Shown here piece by piece: positions 35,105 through 44,976 of a stretch of DNA of 64,000 nt (the first letter of the stretch is position 1; each line of letters begins with the position of its first letter). The DNA comes from Alkaliphilus flagellatus (GTDB lineage Bacteria; Bacillota; Clostridia; Peptostreptococcales; Natronincolaceae): assembly GCF_018919215.1 (NCBI RefSeq), contig NZ_JAHLQK010000005.1, positions 186,001 through 250,000 of the forward strand, read 5' to 3'. Below the pieces are notes generated by a model. The model was given only the letters and a program-made list of their open reading frames with translations. It ran no database searches and had not been told where the DNA came from. A program made the position numbers and the translations under genes.

Positions 35105-36073
35105 TTATTCTTCACCACCCATAAAATCCTCTCTGCTTAATGTAATTAAATCCTCTCTATTATATATACGGCTGCGGTTAAGTCTTACAGCCTGTTTTCT
35201 GATTGCCCTCTCAATTAAATTACGAACTAAACGTGCATTTCCAGAGTGATTTCCATCCCTTCTTCTTATTAGTGACAATATATTAAATAATTTAGCTGTA
35301 GCTGATTTAGAAAGCTTATACTCTCTCTTTTCGACCATCAATTCTGCAATTAATACTAATTGCTCTATAGTATAATCTTCGAATATAATATGTATAGGAA
35401 ATCTTGACCTTAATCCAGGATTTGTTCTTATAAAATCCTCCATTTCTTCATTATAACCTGCTAAAATTAATATTAAGTTATCCTTATAGTCTTCCATACC
35501 TTTAACTAATGCATCAATTGCTTCCTTACCAAAATCTTTCTCGCCTCCTCTTGCTAATGAATATGCTTCATCAATAAAAAGAATGCCTCCGACAGCATTT
35601 TTCACCTGCTCCTTTACCTTAATAGCAGTATGCCCTATATATTCTCCAACTAAGTCAGCTCTTTCTATCTCTATTAAATGACCCTTTTCTAATATTCCCA
35701 TAGCTTTATACAGTCTTCCTAATAATCTTGCCACAGTTGTTTTCCCAGTGCCTGGATTACCTTTAAACACCATATGCATAACTAAAGGATCTGTCCTTAA
35801 TCCTTCCGCATTTCTCCATCTTTGAATTTCAGAATAGGCCATTATTTCATTAATCAATACCTTAACTGATTCTAGACCTATTAATTCATTTAATTCAATT
35901 AATATACTCTCAACAGATTCTTCTCTATTTTTTTCAAAAATTTCTTTTGAACTTTCTTTAAAGTTATAATTTAAAATTAGATGTTTCATAGCATCATTCG
36001 TGGACATACTCCCATTTCCCATTAGTTCATAGCAGCTTCTATTATTAAATTTATTAAAATTAATTTTCTCCAT
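35105..36073 (-). CDS. spoVK: Stage V sporulation protein K (AAA+ ATPase)
   Basis: SpoVK is a CbbX-type AAA+ ATPase made in the mother cell and required for spore maturation. The 322 residues contain a helical N-terminus (LNELIGLESVKVLINEI), Walker A GNPGTGKTT, Walker B ILFIDEAYSL, sensor 1 and the arginine finger segment NPGLRSRFP. I chose ATG at 36071-36073 (MEKINFNKF) with GAGGTGAT 7 bases upstream; a GTG 12 bases earlier overlaps that site. The ribosome binding site lies in one arm of a palindrome. It heads the block with the GTPase, the membrane protein, the small CxxC protein and ynbB. Confidence 0.95.
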   Translation of the reverse strand: MEKINFNKFNNRSCYELMGNGSMSTNDAMKHLILNYNFKESSKEIFEKNREESVESILIELNELIGLESVKVLINEIMAYSEIQRWRNAEGLRTDPLVMHMVFKGNPGTGKTTVARLLGRLYKAMGILEKGHLIEIERADLVGEYIGHTAIKVKEQVKNAVGGILFIDEAYSLARGGEKDFGKEAIDALVKGMEDYKDNLILILAGYNEEMEDFIRTNPGLRSRFPIHIIFEDYTIEQLVLIAELMVEKREYKLSKSATAKLFNILSLIRRRDGNHSGNARLVRNLIERAIRKQAVRLNRSRIYNREDLITLSREDFMGGEE

Positions 36074-36084
36074 ACTCTTTATCA

Positions 36085-36124
36085 CCTCATTAAATAATAT
36101 TTATATAAAATAATATTAATGAGG
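36085..36124 (-). promoter_or_regulatory. Inverted repeat covering the spoVK ribosome binding site
   Basis: Arms CCTCATTAA (36085-36093) and TTAATGAGG (36116-36124) flank 22 AT bases. On the - strand mRNA the second arm contains the AGG of the spoVK Shine-Dalgarno site and the first could mask it. It could also be an operator or chance. Confidence 0.4.
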
Positions 36125-36129
36125 AAAAA

Positions 36130-36174
36130 ATTAAAAACTTCCTAATTTATTAAATGAAATAGGAAGTTTTTAAT
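36130..36174 (-). terminator. Terminator after hfq
   Basis: 15-bp perfect arms (36130-36144 and 36160-36174) with a 15-base loop, followed on the - strand by a run of six T. It ends the mutS-mutL-miaA-hfq unit before spoVK. Confidence 0.85.
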
Positions 36175-36188
36175 ATCTTTTTATCTAA

Positions 36189-36431
36189 TTATTCATTAGT
36201 CTTTCTCATATTTAAGTTAAAATTAACTGGTGAATTGGGTGATATAGTAGAAATTGCATGTTTATAAATCAATTGCTGTTTTCCATCCGAATCTAAAACT
36301 ATAGTGTAATTATCAAATCCTTTAACCATACCCTTTAATTGAAATCCATTGACTAAAAATATTGTAATCATAGTGTTTTCTTTCCTCACTTGATTTAAAA
36401 ATACATCCTGTAGATTAATATTATTTTTCAT
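36189..36431 (-). CDS. hfq: RNA chaperone Hfq
   Basis: An 80-residue Sm-like hexameric RNA chaperone. Sm1 is seen as [20 protein letters not shown] and Sm2 as the [10 protein letters not shown] segment (YKHA replaces the enterobacterial YKHA/S form). [13 protein letters not shown] at the N-terminus is the RNA-proximal-face helix. It lies directly after miaA, the almost universal arrangement, with GGAGGGGAAT before the ATG. It would be the partner for any trans-acting small RNAs of this organism. Confidence 0.98.
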   Translation of the reverse strand: MKNNINLQDVFLNQVRKENTMITIFLVNGFQLKGMVKGFDNYTIVLDSDGKQQLIYKHAISTISPNSPVNFNLNMRKTNE

Positions 36432-36471
36432 ATTCTATTCCCCTCCCGTAAACTCTAATTATATTATTATT

Positions 36472-37413
36472 CTATAGCAAGCTAAAATGTCCTTCAAAAT
36501 CCTTAATAATATCCTCTGCCAATTTTTCACTGGAAGAATAGTTAGATATATTATACCAGTTAATATCACTATACCTCCTAAACCAAGTTAACTGACGTTT
36601 AGCATACCTTCTTGTATCACGTTTAAGGATATTTACAGCTTCATCTAAATCATATTCTTCTTCCAAATATCTAATAATCTCTTTATAACCTAACCCTTTA
36701 AAAGATACTAACTCCTTAGAATATCCTAGATCAAGTAGTTTTTTTACTTCTTCTATTAATCCCTGCTCTATCATATTATCTACTCTCATATTTATTCTAT
36801 TATAGAGTTCTTCTCTATCTCTTATTAATCCTACTAAAAAAAATTCATACTCGTCATTTTGATTAATATCTTTGCTGAAGTCTCCTATTTTATCTCCGGT
36901 TTCATAGTATACTTCAATAGCACGTATTACTTTTTTGAGATTGTTAGGATGTATTCTATTTGCTGCATTAAGATCTATATCCTTAAGCTTATTATACACG
37001 AATTCATTTCCCATCTCGTTAGCTTCTTTCTGTAACTGTTCCCTAAGCTGCCAATTAGAAACTGACTGTGTAAAATCCATATCATAAATAAGAGAGTTAA
37101 TATATAATCCGGTACCACCTGCTATAATTGGAAGTTTTCCATTTAGAACTAACTCATCAATTGTACACTTAGCTATTTTTTGAAACTCGGCTACAGAAAA
37201 ACTTTCATCTGGCTTAACAACATCAATTAAATGATGTGGTACTCCTTTTCTTTCTTCTAAAGTAGGTTTAGCTGTACCTATATCCATATGTTTATAAATC
37301 TGCATTGAATCTGCTGAAATTATTTCACCGTTTAGTTTATTAGCTAATATTATAGCTGTATCCGTCTTACCAACAGCAGTTGGACCTGCTATAATAAGTA
37401 GTCGTTTCTTCAC
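36472..37413 (-). CDS. miaA: tRNA dimethylallyltransferase MiaA
   Basis: MiaA prenylates A37 of tRNAs that read codons starting with U. The P-loop GPTAVGKTDTA, DSMQIYKHMDIGTAKP, the IIAGGTGLYINSLIYD segment and the C-terminal KRDTRRYAKRQLTWFR match the family over 313 residues. The start is GTG with GGGAGG 7 bases upstream. It stands between mutL and hfq. MiaB, which methylthiolates the product, is encoded nearby at 42.1-43.5 kb. Confidence 0.98.
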   Translation of the reverse strand: MKKRLLIIAGPTAVGKTDTAIILANKLNGEIISADSMQIYKHMDIGTAKPTLEERKGVPHHLIDVVKPDESFSVAEFQKIAKCTIDELVLNGKLPIIAGGTGLYINSLIYDMDFTQSVSNWQLREQLQKEANEMGNEFVYNKLKDIDLNAANRIHPNNLKKVIRAIEVYYETGDKIGDFSKDINQNDEYEFFLVGLIRDREELYNRINMRVDNMIEQGLIEEVKKLLDLGYSKELVSFKGLGYKEIIRYLEEEYDLDEAVNILKRDTRRYAKRQLTWFRRYSDINWYNISNYSSSEKLAEDIIKDFEGHFSLL

Positions 37414-37425
37414 TTAACTTCCTCC

Positions 37426-39276
37426 CTATTGTATCCGTTTAAAGTGTTTTTCAATCTCATATTTACCCATAGTTAAAATAATTGGTCTGCCATGAGGACA
37501 AGTTAAAGGCGGTGTAAGAGTATAAATTTCATCAATCAATTTTTTAATTTCAGAATAATCTAATCTATCTTTCGCCTTAATTGCCTCTTTACATGCTCTT
37601 TTAATAATCGTATCTTCAAAATAATCATCAATATTATTATTGTTTCTTACTTCATCTAATATTTCATAAATAAAAGAAAAATTTTGAGGTTTTCCTAAAA
37701 TCATAGGTACCTGTCTAATTATTATTGCATTAATTCCAAAATCCTCCATTTCAAAACCTAGTTTTCTAAATATACTCATATTATTAGATAGTAACATATA
37801 ATCCTCACTAGATAACTCTAATACCTTAGATTCTATTAGTCTTTGAGATACAACCTTTTCATTTTTAATTTCCTCTAAAAACTTATTATAAAGCAATCTT
37901 TCATGAGCTGCATGTTGATCAATTAAATACATTGATTGATCTTTCTCTAATACTATATAAGTATTAAATATTTGTCCCACAATCTTATACTGATCTAGCA
38001 ATGTATTTAAAAAAGAAAATTGCACTATATCTTCTTCTAGAGAATTGATCTGAAGTTGTTCTTCATTATTCTTGTCATCAATAAACTGGCTAATCTCTCC
38101 AGTATTTGAGTCTTGAATATATTTTCCCTGGGTTTCATTTATTAATACATTTTTAATAGCACTAGCGTTTTCGCTAATATTTTTTTGTTTTTGATATTCT
38201 ACTGGGGTTACTGGAACAAAATTTTGTCTAATATCTATGTAATTTTCAGGTTTTGACTTTACTGCTATTAAATTAGGTATGGTTGTATTTTGCTGCAATG
38301 CACTAATTATAGATTTATAAATAAAGTCATATATTTGCTCTTCTGCTTCAAACTTTACTTCTGTTTTTGCAGGATGAACATTTACATCTATTAGGGATGG
38401 ATCAATATTTAAGTTTAAAATACAAACAGGATGTTTATTTATAATAATTTTTTCTTTATAAGCCTCTTCTATAGCCTTACTAATTAACTTATTTTTTACA
38501 TATCTACCATTTACATAAATAATTTGTAGATTTCTATTTCCCCTTACAAAGCTAGGCTGTCCAATATAACCGTGTAACTTCATATTTAATTCATTTTGTT
38601 CTAGAGAAATTAAATTTTTAAAAGTATCTTTATCAAATACAGATAATATTGCTTGTGACAATATATTGTTGCCCGGTGTGGTAAACATAATATTATTATT
38701 GTTAATATATTTAAATGCTATACCAGGGTTACTAAGTGACAAACGTATAATTATTTCGGTAATTTTCATTGTTTCAGCATTGTTAGATTTCATAAACTTT
38801 AATCTTGCTGGTGTATTGAAAAAAAGATTTTTTATAATAATTGTAGTTCCAACTGGACAACCTACTTTTCTTATAATTTCTGTTTTGCCACCTGTAATTT
38901 CTATTAATATTCCATATTGCTGCTCATCTGGCCTTGTTATCATCTCTGCTTGAGAAACAGCTGCAATACTTGCTAGAGCCTCTCCCCTAAAACCCAATGA
39001 ATTAATATTGTTTAAATCATCTATATTAGTTATCTTTGATGTACTATGCCGCATAAAAGCCTTTTCCACATATTCTTCTTTAATTCCAGCTCCATTATCC
39101 GTTATGCGAATATACTTTTTTCCTCCATCTTTAATTTCCAAGGTTATTGTAGAAGCACCTGCATCAATAGCATTTTCAACCAACTCCTTAACTACTGAAT
39201 AAGGGGCTTCTACTACTTCACCAGCTGCTATTTTATTAATTGTTAAATCATCTAATATATCAATTTTTCTATTCAT
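37426..39276 (-). CDS. mutL: DNA mismatch repair protein MutL
   Basis: MutL couples MutS mismatch recognition to strand nicking. The 616-residue protein has the GHKL ATPase motifs (ELVENAIDAGA, RITDNGAGI, GFRGEALASI) and a C-terminal endonuclease domain with DQHAAHER, ACKEAIKA, CPHGRP and the terminal FKR. In the metal motif DQHA-x2-E-x4-E the second Glu is Asn here (HERLLYNKF), whereas B. subtilis has Glu. It is the second gene of mutS-mutL-miaA-hfq. AAGGAGG precedes the ATG. Confidence 0.97.
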   Translation of the reverse strand: MNRKIDILDDLTINKIAAGEVVEAPYSVVKELVENAIDAGASTITLEIKDGGKKYIRITDNGAGIKEEYVEKAFMRHSTSKITNIDDLNNINSLGFRGEALASIAAVSQAEMITRPDEQQYGILIEITGGKTEIIRKVGCPVGTTIIIKNLFFNTPARLKFMKSNNAETMKITEIIIRLSLSNPGIAFKYINNNNIMFTTPGNNILSQAILSVFDKDTFKNLISLEQNELNMKLHGYIGQPSFVRGNRNLQIIYVNGRYVKNKLISKAIEEAYKEKIIINKHPVCILNLNIDPSLIDVNVHPAKTEVKFEAEEQIYDFIYKSIISALQQNTTIPNLIAVKSKPENYIDIRQNFVPVTPVEYQKQKNISENASAIKNVLINETQGKYIQDSNTGEISQFIDDKNNEEQLQINSLEEDIVQFSFLNTLLDQYKIVGQIFNTYIVLEKDQSMYLIDQHAAHERLLYNKFLEEIKNEKVVSQRLIESKVLELSSEDYMLLSNNMSIFRKLGFEMEDFGINAIIIRQVPMILGKPQNFSFIYEILDEVRNNNNIDDYFEDTIIKRACKEAIKAKDRLDYSEIKKLIDEIYTLTPPLTCPHGRPIILTMGKYEIEKHFKRIQ

Positions 39277-39287
39277 TAATAACCTCC

Positions 39288-41936
39288 TTAAAGCTGTGTA
39301 GCCTTTTTATGAAGCCTATATAATATATTTAATGCATCTATAGGTGTAGTTTCTAATAAATTTATGTGTTTTAAATCCTTTATTATCCCAAGTTCTACAA
39401 GATCTTCAAGTTTAAGTTGTTCTTCTTTATTAATATCAATATTATTACTGGTCAAAGCCACCTCTGATTCTTTTGATACGTCATTTGAATGATTATCTTC
39501 ATCACTGTTTTTTCTCTCAAGATCTATTAGTATATCATTTGCACGATTTATAATGTCTTTCGGCAATCCTGCTAATCTGGCAACTTGGATACCATAGCTT
39601 TTATCTGCACTACCTTTTAGAACTTTATGCAAAAATATGATCTGATCTTTATCTTCCTTAACTGAGACTCTATAATTTTTAATTCCTGTATAGGTTTCTG
39701 ATAGCTGGGTTAATTCATGATAATGAGTAGAAAAAAGAGTTTTAGATCCCAGGGTTTTACATATATACTCTGCAACAGACCATGCAATACTCAAACCATC
39801 AAAGGTGCTTGTACCTCTACCTATTTCATCTACTATTAATAAACTTTTTTTAGTTGCTAAATTTATAATACTAGCCATTTCACTCATCTCTACCATAAAA
39901 GTACTCTGTCCTTGAGATAAATCATCATTAGCTCCTACTCGAGTAAAAATTCTATCTGTTATACCAATAATTGCACTATAAGCTGGAACAAATGATCCAA
40001 TCTGTGCCATTAAGACAATCAATGCCACTTGTCTCATATATGTTGACTTACCTGCCATATTAGGACCAGTAATGATTAAAAGCTGTTCATCTTCAGTATT
40101 AATATAAGTATCATTTGAAATAAACATATCATTTTCTAATACTTTTTCAACTACTGGATGGCGTCCTTCCTTAATATCTATTACTTCACTATCATTAACC
40201 GTTGGCTTAATATAATTACTTTCTCCAGCAACCTCTGCAAAGGAATATAGAACATCTAATTCTGCTATTGCGTTAGCTGTTCTTTGTATACGCTCTATTT
40301 CAAGTGAAAGTATATTACGAATTTCAATAAACTGTTCGTACTCAATATCGACAATTTTTTCTTCAGCTCCTAATATTTTAGTCTCTATTTCTTTTAATTC
40401 TGGAGTAATATACCTTTCACAGTTAGCCAATGTTTGCTTTCTTATATAACTCTCTGGTGCTAGATGTAAATTTGATTTTGAAATTTCAATATAATATCCA
40501 AAAATTTTATTATATCCCACCTTTAAAGATTTAATACCTGTTCTATCTTTCTCTTGCTGTTCTAGTTTTGCAATCCAATGCTTGCCCTCTTTAGAAGCTC
40601 TCTGTAATTCATCTAAATCCTTATTGTATCCTTCTTTAATAATTCCACCATCCTTTAAATTTAAGGCTGGTTCCTCCAATATTGATATATCAATAAGATT
40701 CTTAATATCATCTAATGGATCAATATTAGTTAAAAGTTCTCCTAACAAACCTGCAGTTTTATTATCAAATAACTGTTTAATTATTGGTAAGAAGTATATG
40801 GATTTTTTTAATGCAACTAAATCTCTCGGATTAGCAGATCCAAAAGCAATTTTTCCTGAAAGTCTTTCTAAGTCATAAATTTGTTTTAAGCTCTCTTTCA
40901 GTTCTCTTCTTAATAAAATATCCTCTTTTAACACTTCAACTGCTTGGAGTCTTTGGTTTATGATTTCTACATTCAGTAGTGGTTCTTCAATCCATCTTCT
41001 AATCATCCTACCACCCATTGCAGTTAAAGTTTTATCTAAAACCCATAACAAAGATCCTTTTTTATTTTTCCCGCGAATCGTTTCTGTTAGTTCTAAGTTT
41101 CGCCGAGTAAATGTATCTAAAATCATTTTTTCTTTGAATGCGTATAAGTTAATCTTATTAATATGAGTAAGTGATCTTTTTTGAGTTGATTTTAAATAGT
41201 AAAGTAATGATCCTGTAGATTGAATACCTAAATGATTAGAATGAAATCCCAGTCCTTCTATACCTACTATATTAAACTGATCTTTTATTTGATTTATTCC
41301 ATGATCTTTCTCAAAACTCCATGAATCATATATAGAGATATATGTACTAAATCTTTTTTTTATATCTTCTATTAAATTACTGCTGATTGATCCTTCTTCA
41401 ATAAAATAAATGATTTCAGTAGGTTCTATTTTGCTAATTTCATCAATTATTTTTTGCTCTATTTCATCTCCAATTATTTCAGTACAAAGAAATTCTCCTG
41501 TAGAAATGTCAACATAACTTAATCCACATCCTACAGTTGAAATGTATAACGAAAGTAAATAATTATTTCTTTTATCCTCTAATAAGTTTGTATCAATCAA
41601 TGTACCTGGGGTAATCACTCTTATGACATCTCTTTTAACAATTCCCTTAGCTTCTGATGCATCTTCTACTTGTTCACATATTGCAACCTTATATCCTTTT
41701 GAAACTAATCTATCTATATAGCCATCGGCAGCATGATATGGGACACCACACATAGGAGCTCTATTTTCTAGTCCACAGTCTCTAGCAGTTAAAGTGATTT
41801 CAAGTTCTCTAGAAGCTATTTCTGCATCCTCAAAAAATAATTCATAGAAGTCTCCCAATCTAAAAAACATTAAACAATCTTTATGTTTTTGTTTTATTTC
41901 CATATACTGTTGCATCATAGGAGTTAGCTTACTCAA
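39288..41936 (-). CDS. mutS: DNA mismatch repair protein MutS
   Basis: MutS recognises mismatches and small loops. The 882 residues include the mismatch-reading motif GDFYELF near the N-terminus, the connector, lever and clamp domains, and the ABC-type ATPase with Walker A GPNMAGKSTYMRQ, Walker B LLIVDEIGRGTSTFDG and STHYHELT. The start is TTG with GAGGAGG upstream. It begins the mutS-mutL-miaA-hfq operon, with mutL 11 bases downstream. The acidic segment near residue 815 precedes the usual C-terminal dimerisation helix. Confidence 0.98.
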   Translation of the reverse strand: MSKLTPMMQQYMEIKQKHKDCLMFFRLGDFYELFFEDAEIASRELEITLTARDCGLENRAPMCGVPYHAADGYIDRLVSKGYKVAICEQVEDASEAKGIVKRDVIRVITPGTLIDTNLLEDKRNNYLLSLYISTVGCGLSYVDISTGEFLCTEIIGDEIEQKIIDEISKIEPTEIIYFIEEGSISSNLIEDIKKRFSTYISIYDSWSFEKDHGINQIKDQFNIVGIEGLGFHSNHLGIQSTGSLLYYLKSTQKRSLTHINKINLYAFKEKMILDTFTRRNLELTETIRGKNKKGSLLWVLDKTLTAMGGRMIRRWIEEPLLNVEIINQRLQAVEVLKEDILLRRELKESLKQIYDLERLSGKIAFGSANPRDLVALKKSIYFLPIIKQLFDNKTAGLLGELLTNIDPLDDIKNLIDISILEEPALNLKDGGIIKEGYNKDLDELQRASKEGKHWIAKLEQQEKDRTGIKSLKVGYNKIFGYYIEISKSNLHLAPESYIRKQTLANCERYITPELKEIETKILGAEEKIVDIEYEQFIEIRNILSLEIERIQRTANAIAELDVLYSFAEVAGESNYIKPTVNDSEVIDIKEGRHPVVEKVLENDMFISNDTYINTEDEQLLIITGPNMAGKSTYMRQVALIVLMAQIGSFVPAYSAIIGITDRIFTRVGANDDLSQGQSTFMVEMSEMASIINLATKKSLLIVDEIGRGTSTFDGLSIAWSVAEYICKTLGSKTLFSTHYHELTQLSETYTGIKNYRVSVKEDKDQIIFLHKVLKGSADKSYGIQVARLAGLPKDIINRANDILIDLERKNSDEDNHSNDVSKESEVALTSNNIDINKEEQLKLEDLVELGIIKDLKHINLLETTPIDALNILYRLHKKATQL

Positions 41937-42048
41937 ATTTATTCCTCCTCTTATCTTTTTAGTCTATTTATTAATTATATCAAATAGTTAGATTGAATTT
42001 TAGTATATAGTTCTTTTTATTTTAAAAAGGACTCAAAATATTATACAA

Positions 42049-42087
42049 CAATTAAAATAGAATGCTAATAGCATTCTATTTTAATTG
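42049..42087. terminator. Terminator of miaB: 19-bp perfect inverted repeat
   Basis: Perfect arms at 42049-42067 and 42069-42087 around one A, 11 bases beyond the miaB stop, separating miaB from mutS. Confidence 0.8.
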
Positions 42088-42098
42088 TCTGCATTCAT

Positions 42099-43511
42099 TT
42101 ATTCGATAACTTCTCCATTTAAAGAAAATGTTCTAGGTTCTATAATTTTTACATTAACTAACTTTCCAATTAAAGTTTCATCGCCATCAAAATTAACCAA
42201 TTTATTCTCTCTTGTTCTACCCATTAGTCTAGTTGCATCGGTCTTACTTGGTCCTTCAACTAGTACTTCTACAACCTTATTTAAATAGCTTTGATTAATC
42301 TCTGCACTTATTTCATTTACTTTATCAACTAGACGATTGAACCTTTCTTGTTTTGTTTTTTCATCTATTTGTTCCTCCATCTTTGCCGCTGGAGTGCCTT
42401 CACGAATAGAGTATAAAAAGGTAAACGCAGAATCATATCTAGCTTCTTCCACTATATCAAGTGTGTGCTGGAAATCTTCCTCGCTTTCTCCAGGAAAACC
42501 AACAATAATATCTGTAGTTAATCCAATATTAGGCATTTTATCTTTTAATTTTTTAATTAAACTTAGGTATCTTTCTTTTGTGTAATTTCTGTTCATAATC
42601 TTTAAAATACGGTCACTTCCTGATTGAAATGGTAGATGGAAGTGTTCACAAACCTTATCACAATCTGCCATTGCATCGATTAATCTATCTGATAAATCTT
42701 TAGGATGTGAAGTCATAAATCTAATACGCTCAATCCCATCAATCTTATTCAACTCTCTTAGTAAATCAGCAAAATCAGTACTTTTATCTAGTGTTTTTCC
42801 ATATGAGTTTACATTTTGTCCAAGTAGGGTAATTTCTTTTGTACCATTTTTAGCAAGGTCGGTTGCTTCCATTACTATATCTTCAACCTCCCTACTTCTT
42901 TCTCTTCCTCTAGTATATGGAACTATGCAATAGGTACAGAAATTATTGCATCCATACATAATATTAATAAATGCTTTTAATCCATATTTACGATTAGCTG
43001 GTAATCCTTCTACTATATCTCCTTCTTGGTCCCATACTTCAATAAACATACCTTCAGATTCCATAGATTTTAACAAAAGCTCCGGAAATCTAAATAAGTT
43101 ATGGGTTCCAAAAACTAAATCAACATGTTTATATTTCTTTTTTATTTCCTTTACTACCTGAGGTTGTTGCATCATACAACCACATACAGCTATAGTAAGA
43201 TCATCTCTTCTTTTTTTAAGATTCTTTAATGCCCCTAAATTTCCATATACTTTTAATTCTGCATTTTCTCTTACGCAACAAGTATTATATATAATTAAGT
43301 TTGCTTCTTCTTTGTTAGTTGTAGCTGTATAACCCATTTTTTCAAGCATTCCTGATAGAGTTTCTGAATCGTGCTCATTCATTTGACAACCATAAGTAGT
43401 AATAATATATTTCTTATTTTTACCACTATTATATATTTTAAGTTCTTCAACAATATCTTGTTGTTTTTTTATTTCTTCTGGTGAAACAGTTATTTTTTCT
43501 CTTTTGCTCAT
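42099..43511 (-). CDS. miaB: tRNA-2-methylthio-N6-dimethylallyladenosine synthase MiaB
   Basis: A radical-SAM methylthiotransferase acting on i6A37 of tRNA. The N-terminal UPF0004 domain carries Fe-S cysteines in [21 protein letters not shown] and CGCMMQQP; the radical-SAM cluster is [17 protein letters not shown]; a TRAM domain closes the 470 residues. Its substrate is made by MiaA, encoded 5 kb away. GGAGGAT precedes the ATG. A terminator separates it from mutS although the order matches the usual miaB-mutS-mutL series. Confidence 0.98.
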   Translation of the reverse strand: MSKREKITVSPEEIKKQQDIVEELKIYNSGKNKKYIITTYGCQMNEHDSETLSGMLEKMGYTATTNKEEANLIIYNTCCVRENAELKVYGNLGALKNLKKRRDDLTIAVCGCMMQQPQVVKEIKKKYKHVDLVFGTHNLFRFPELLLKSMESEGMFIEVWDQEGDIVEGLPANRKYGLKAFINIMYGCNNFCTYCIVPYTRGRERSREVEDIVMEATDLAKNGTKEITLLGQNVNSYGKTLDKSTDFADLLRELNKIDGIERIRFMTSHPKDLSDRLIDAMADCDKVCEHFHLPFQSGSDRILKIMNRNYTKERYLSLIKKLKDKMPNIGLTTDIIVGFPGESEEDFQHTLDIVEEARYDSAFTFLYSIREGTPAAKMEEQIDEKTKQERFNRLVDKVNEISAEINQSYLNKVVEVLVEGPSKTDATRLMGRTRENKLVNFDGDETLIGKLVNVKIIEPRTFSLNGEVIE

Positions 43512-43561
43512 TTTTATCCTCCTGCAATTACATTTTATTTTACAATACCTATAGTATATAA

Positions 43562-44644
43562 TTATATATTATATACTATATCTTCAACAACTATAGTATT
43601 TTCCTTAGTTAAATCAATAATATATTCAGAACAAATTTTTCCTTTTTCTTTAATTATTTTAACAGTTGGTCGCAATGGGAAATCTAAATTTACATTCTCA
43701 ACTATACCTATAACATCATTGCTTAATTTTATAAAAGTACCTATGGGATATGGTACAACTTTCTTTACAAAGGCCTGGACCAAGTTAAAATCAAATAACC
43801 TCCCACATCCACCCATAATATATTCTAAAGCCTCATGTACTGGAATTGCTTTTCTATAGATTCTATCAGAAGTTAATCCATCATATACATCGGCAATGGA
43901 TACAATTTTAGAAAATAAATTAATTTCCTTATCTTTTAATTTGTATGGATATCCTGTTCCATCTACCTTTTCATGGTGCTGTAATGATATTATTCTAGAC
44001 CTAGCATTTATGTTTAACTCATCTTTCATGTAATTAAACCCTCTTAAGCTATGCTCTTGTACGATATTAAATTCATCTATAGTTAATGCACCAGGCTTTT
44101 TTAATAAATTTTCTGGTATAAACATTTTACCTATGTCATGAAGAAGAGCCCCTAATGCTAAATCATAAAGATCATTTTTATTTAAACCATAAGATATACC
44201 AATAACTAAAGATAAAATAGCCACATTTACTGAATGAGAATAGGTGTAATTATCTAAATTTCTAATATCTACCAATTGAATCATTATACTTTTTTCAGCG
44301 AACATTTCATCCACTATGCCATCTATCATATTTTTCAAATCAGTAACTGTGTCATTAAGCCGTTTTTGTGAGTTTATACCGTTTTCCTGAGCTATAGCAC
44401 TATAGATTTTCTTTATAGAAACAATTGCTTTCTGTCTAATCTCCGGTTTAATCACATCATTTATAACCTCTTCATCTTTATTATCATTTATATATAGATA
44501 TAAAAATCCAGCTTCTTTTATTTTAAAAATTAATCTATTATTTAACATAACTCCTTTAGACAAGAGAATTTGTCCATTATCATTAAATAAAGGCTGTGCC
44601 AAAAAATTTCCTTCTCTTGCATATTCAATAGGTACTAGTCTCAA
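43562..44644 (-). CDS. HD-GYP domain protein (probable cyclic di-GMP phosphodiesterase)
   Basis: A 360-residue cytoplasmic protein. The first 100 residues (ending near [19 protein letters not shown]) have no known domain. The HD-GYP domain follows: [49 protein letters not shown] and [11 protein letters not shown]. Family members hydrolyse cyclic di-GMP. A CheR-type methyltransferase is encoded at 50.2 kb, but the two are not adjacent. There is no sensory or receiver domain. Confidence 0.9.
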   Translation of the reverse strand: MRLVPIEYAREGNFLAQPLFNDNGQILLSKGVMLNNRLIFKIKEAGFLYLYINDNKDEEVINDVIKPEIRQKAIVSIKKIYSAIAQENGINSQKRLNDTVTDLKNMIDGIVDEMFAEKSIMIQLVDIRNLDNYTYSHSVNVAILSLVIGISYGLNKNDLYDLALGALLHDIGKMFIPENLLKKPGALTIDEFNIVQEHSLRGFNYMKDELNINARSRIISLQHHEKVDGTGYPYKLKDKEINLFSKIVSIADVYDGLTSDRIYRKAIPVHEALEYIMGGCGRLFDFNLVQAFVKKVVPYPIGTFIKLSNDVIGIVENVNLDFPLRPTVKIIKEKGKICSEYIIDLTKENTIVVEDIVYNI

Positions 44645-44976
44645 TTAATTATCCCCCTAAGTTTCTAATTCCTATAAACCTATTTATAATACAACAACTA
44701 TATACTATTTTATAACAACTTTAATTAACTATACATAATTATACATTAATAATTTCTATATTTAAAGCTTTATCCTATCTTTTGGATAAACTTTAATAAG
44801 TCATTTATAATGAAATTTGCTTGTTTTTCTGTATATAACATGAATTTGCATATAAAAAACTTTAAACTTAAATAATTATATATTTTCAAAAAATTATGTA
44901 TGTTACTAATTTCTAATTTGTGCTATTATAGTATTGTAGATTAATTTAAAAATAGTTATACAGGAGGTATTTAAGA
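44645..44976. other. Divergent intergenic region
   Basis: 332 AT-rich bases between the HD-GYP gene (-) and an aminotransferase gene (+). A possible extended -10 (TG-C-TATTAT, 44921-44929) may serve the aminotransferase, with no good -35. No small ORF, RNA or riboswitch was recognised. Confidence 0.5.

Noticed and set aside
43550-43580. 13-bp AT inverted repeat at the end of the HD-GYP gene as a terminator
   Set aside because: It overlaps the stop codon, is AT only and no T-run follows on the - strand; too weak to call.
44645-44976. Riboswitch or T-box in the region before the aminotransferase gene
   Set aside because: No T-box sequence, specifier stem or other conserved aptamer elements could be recognised.
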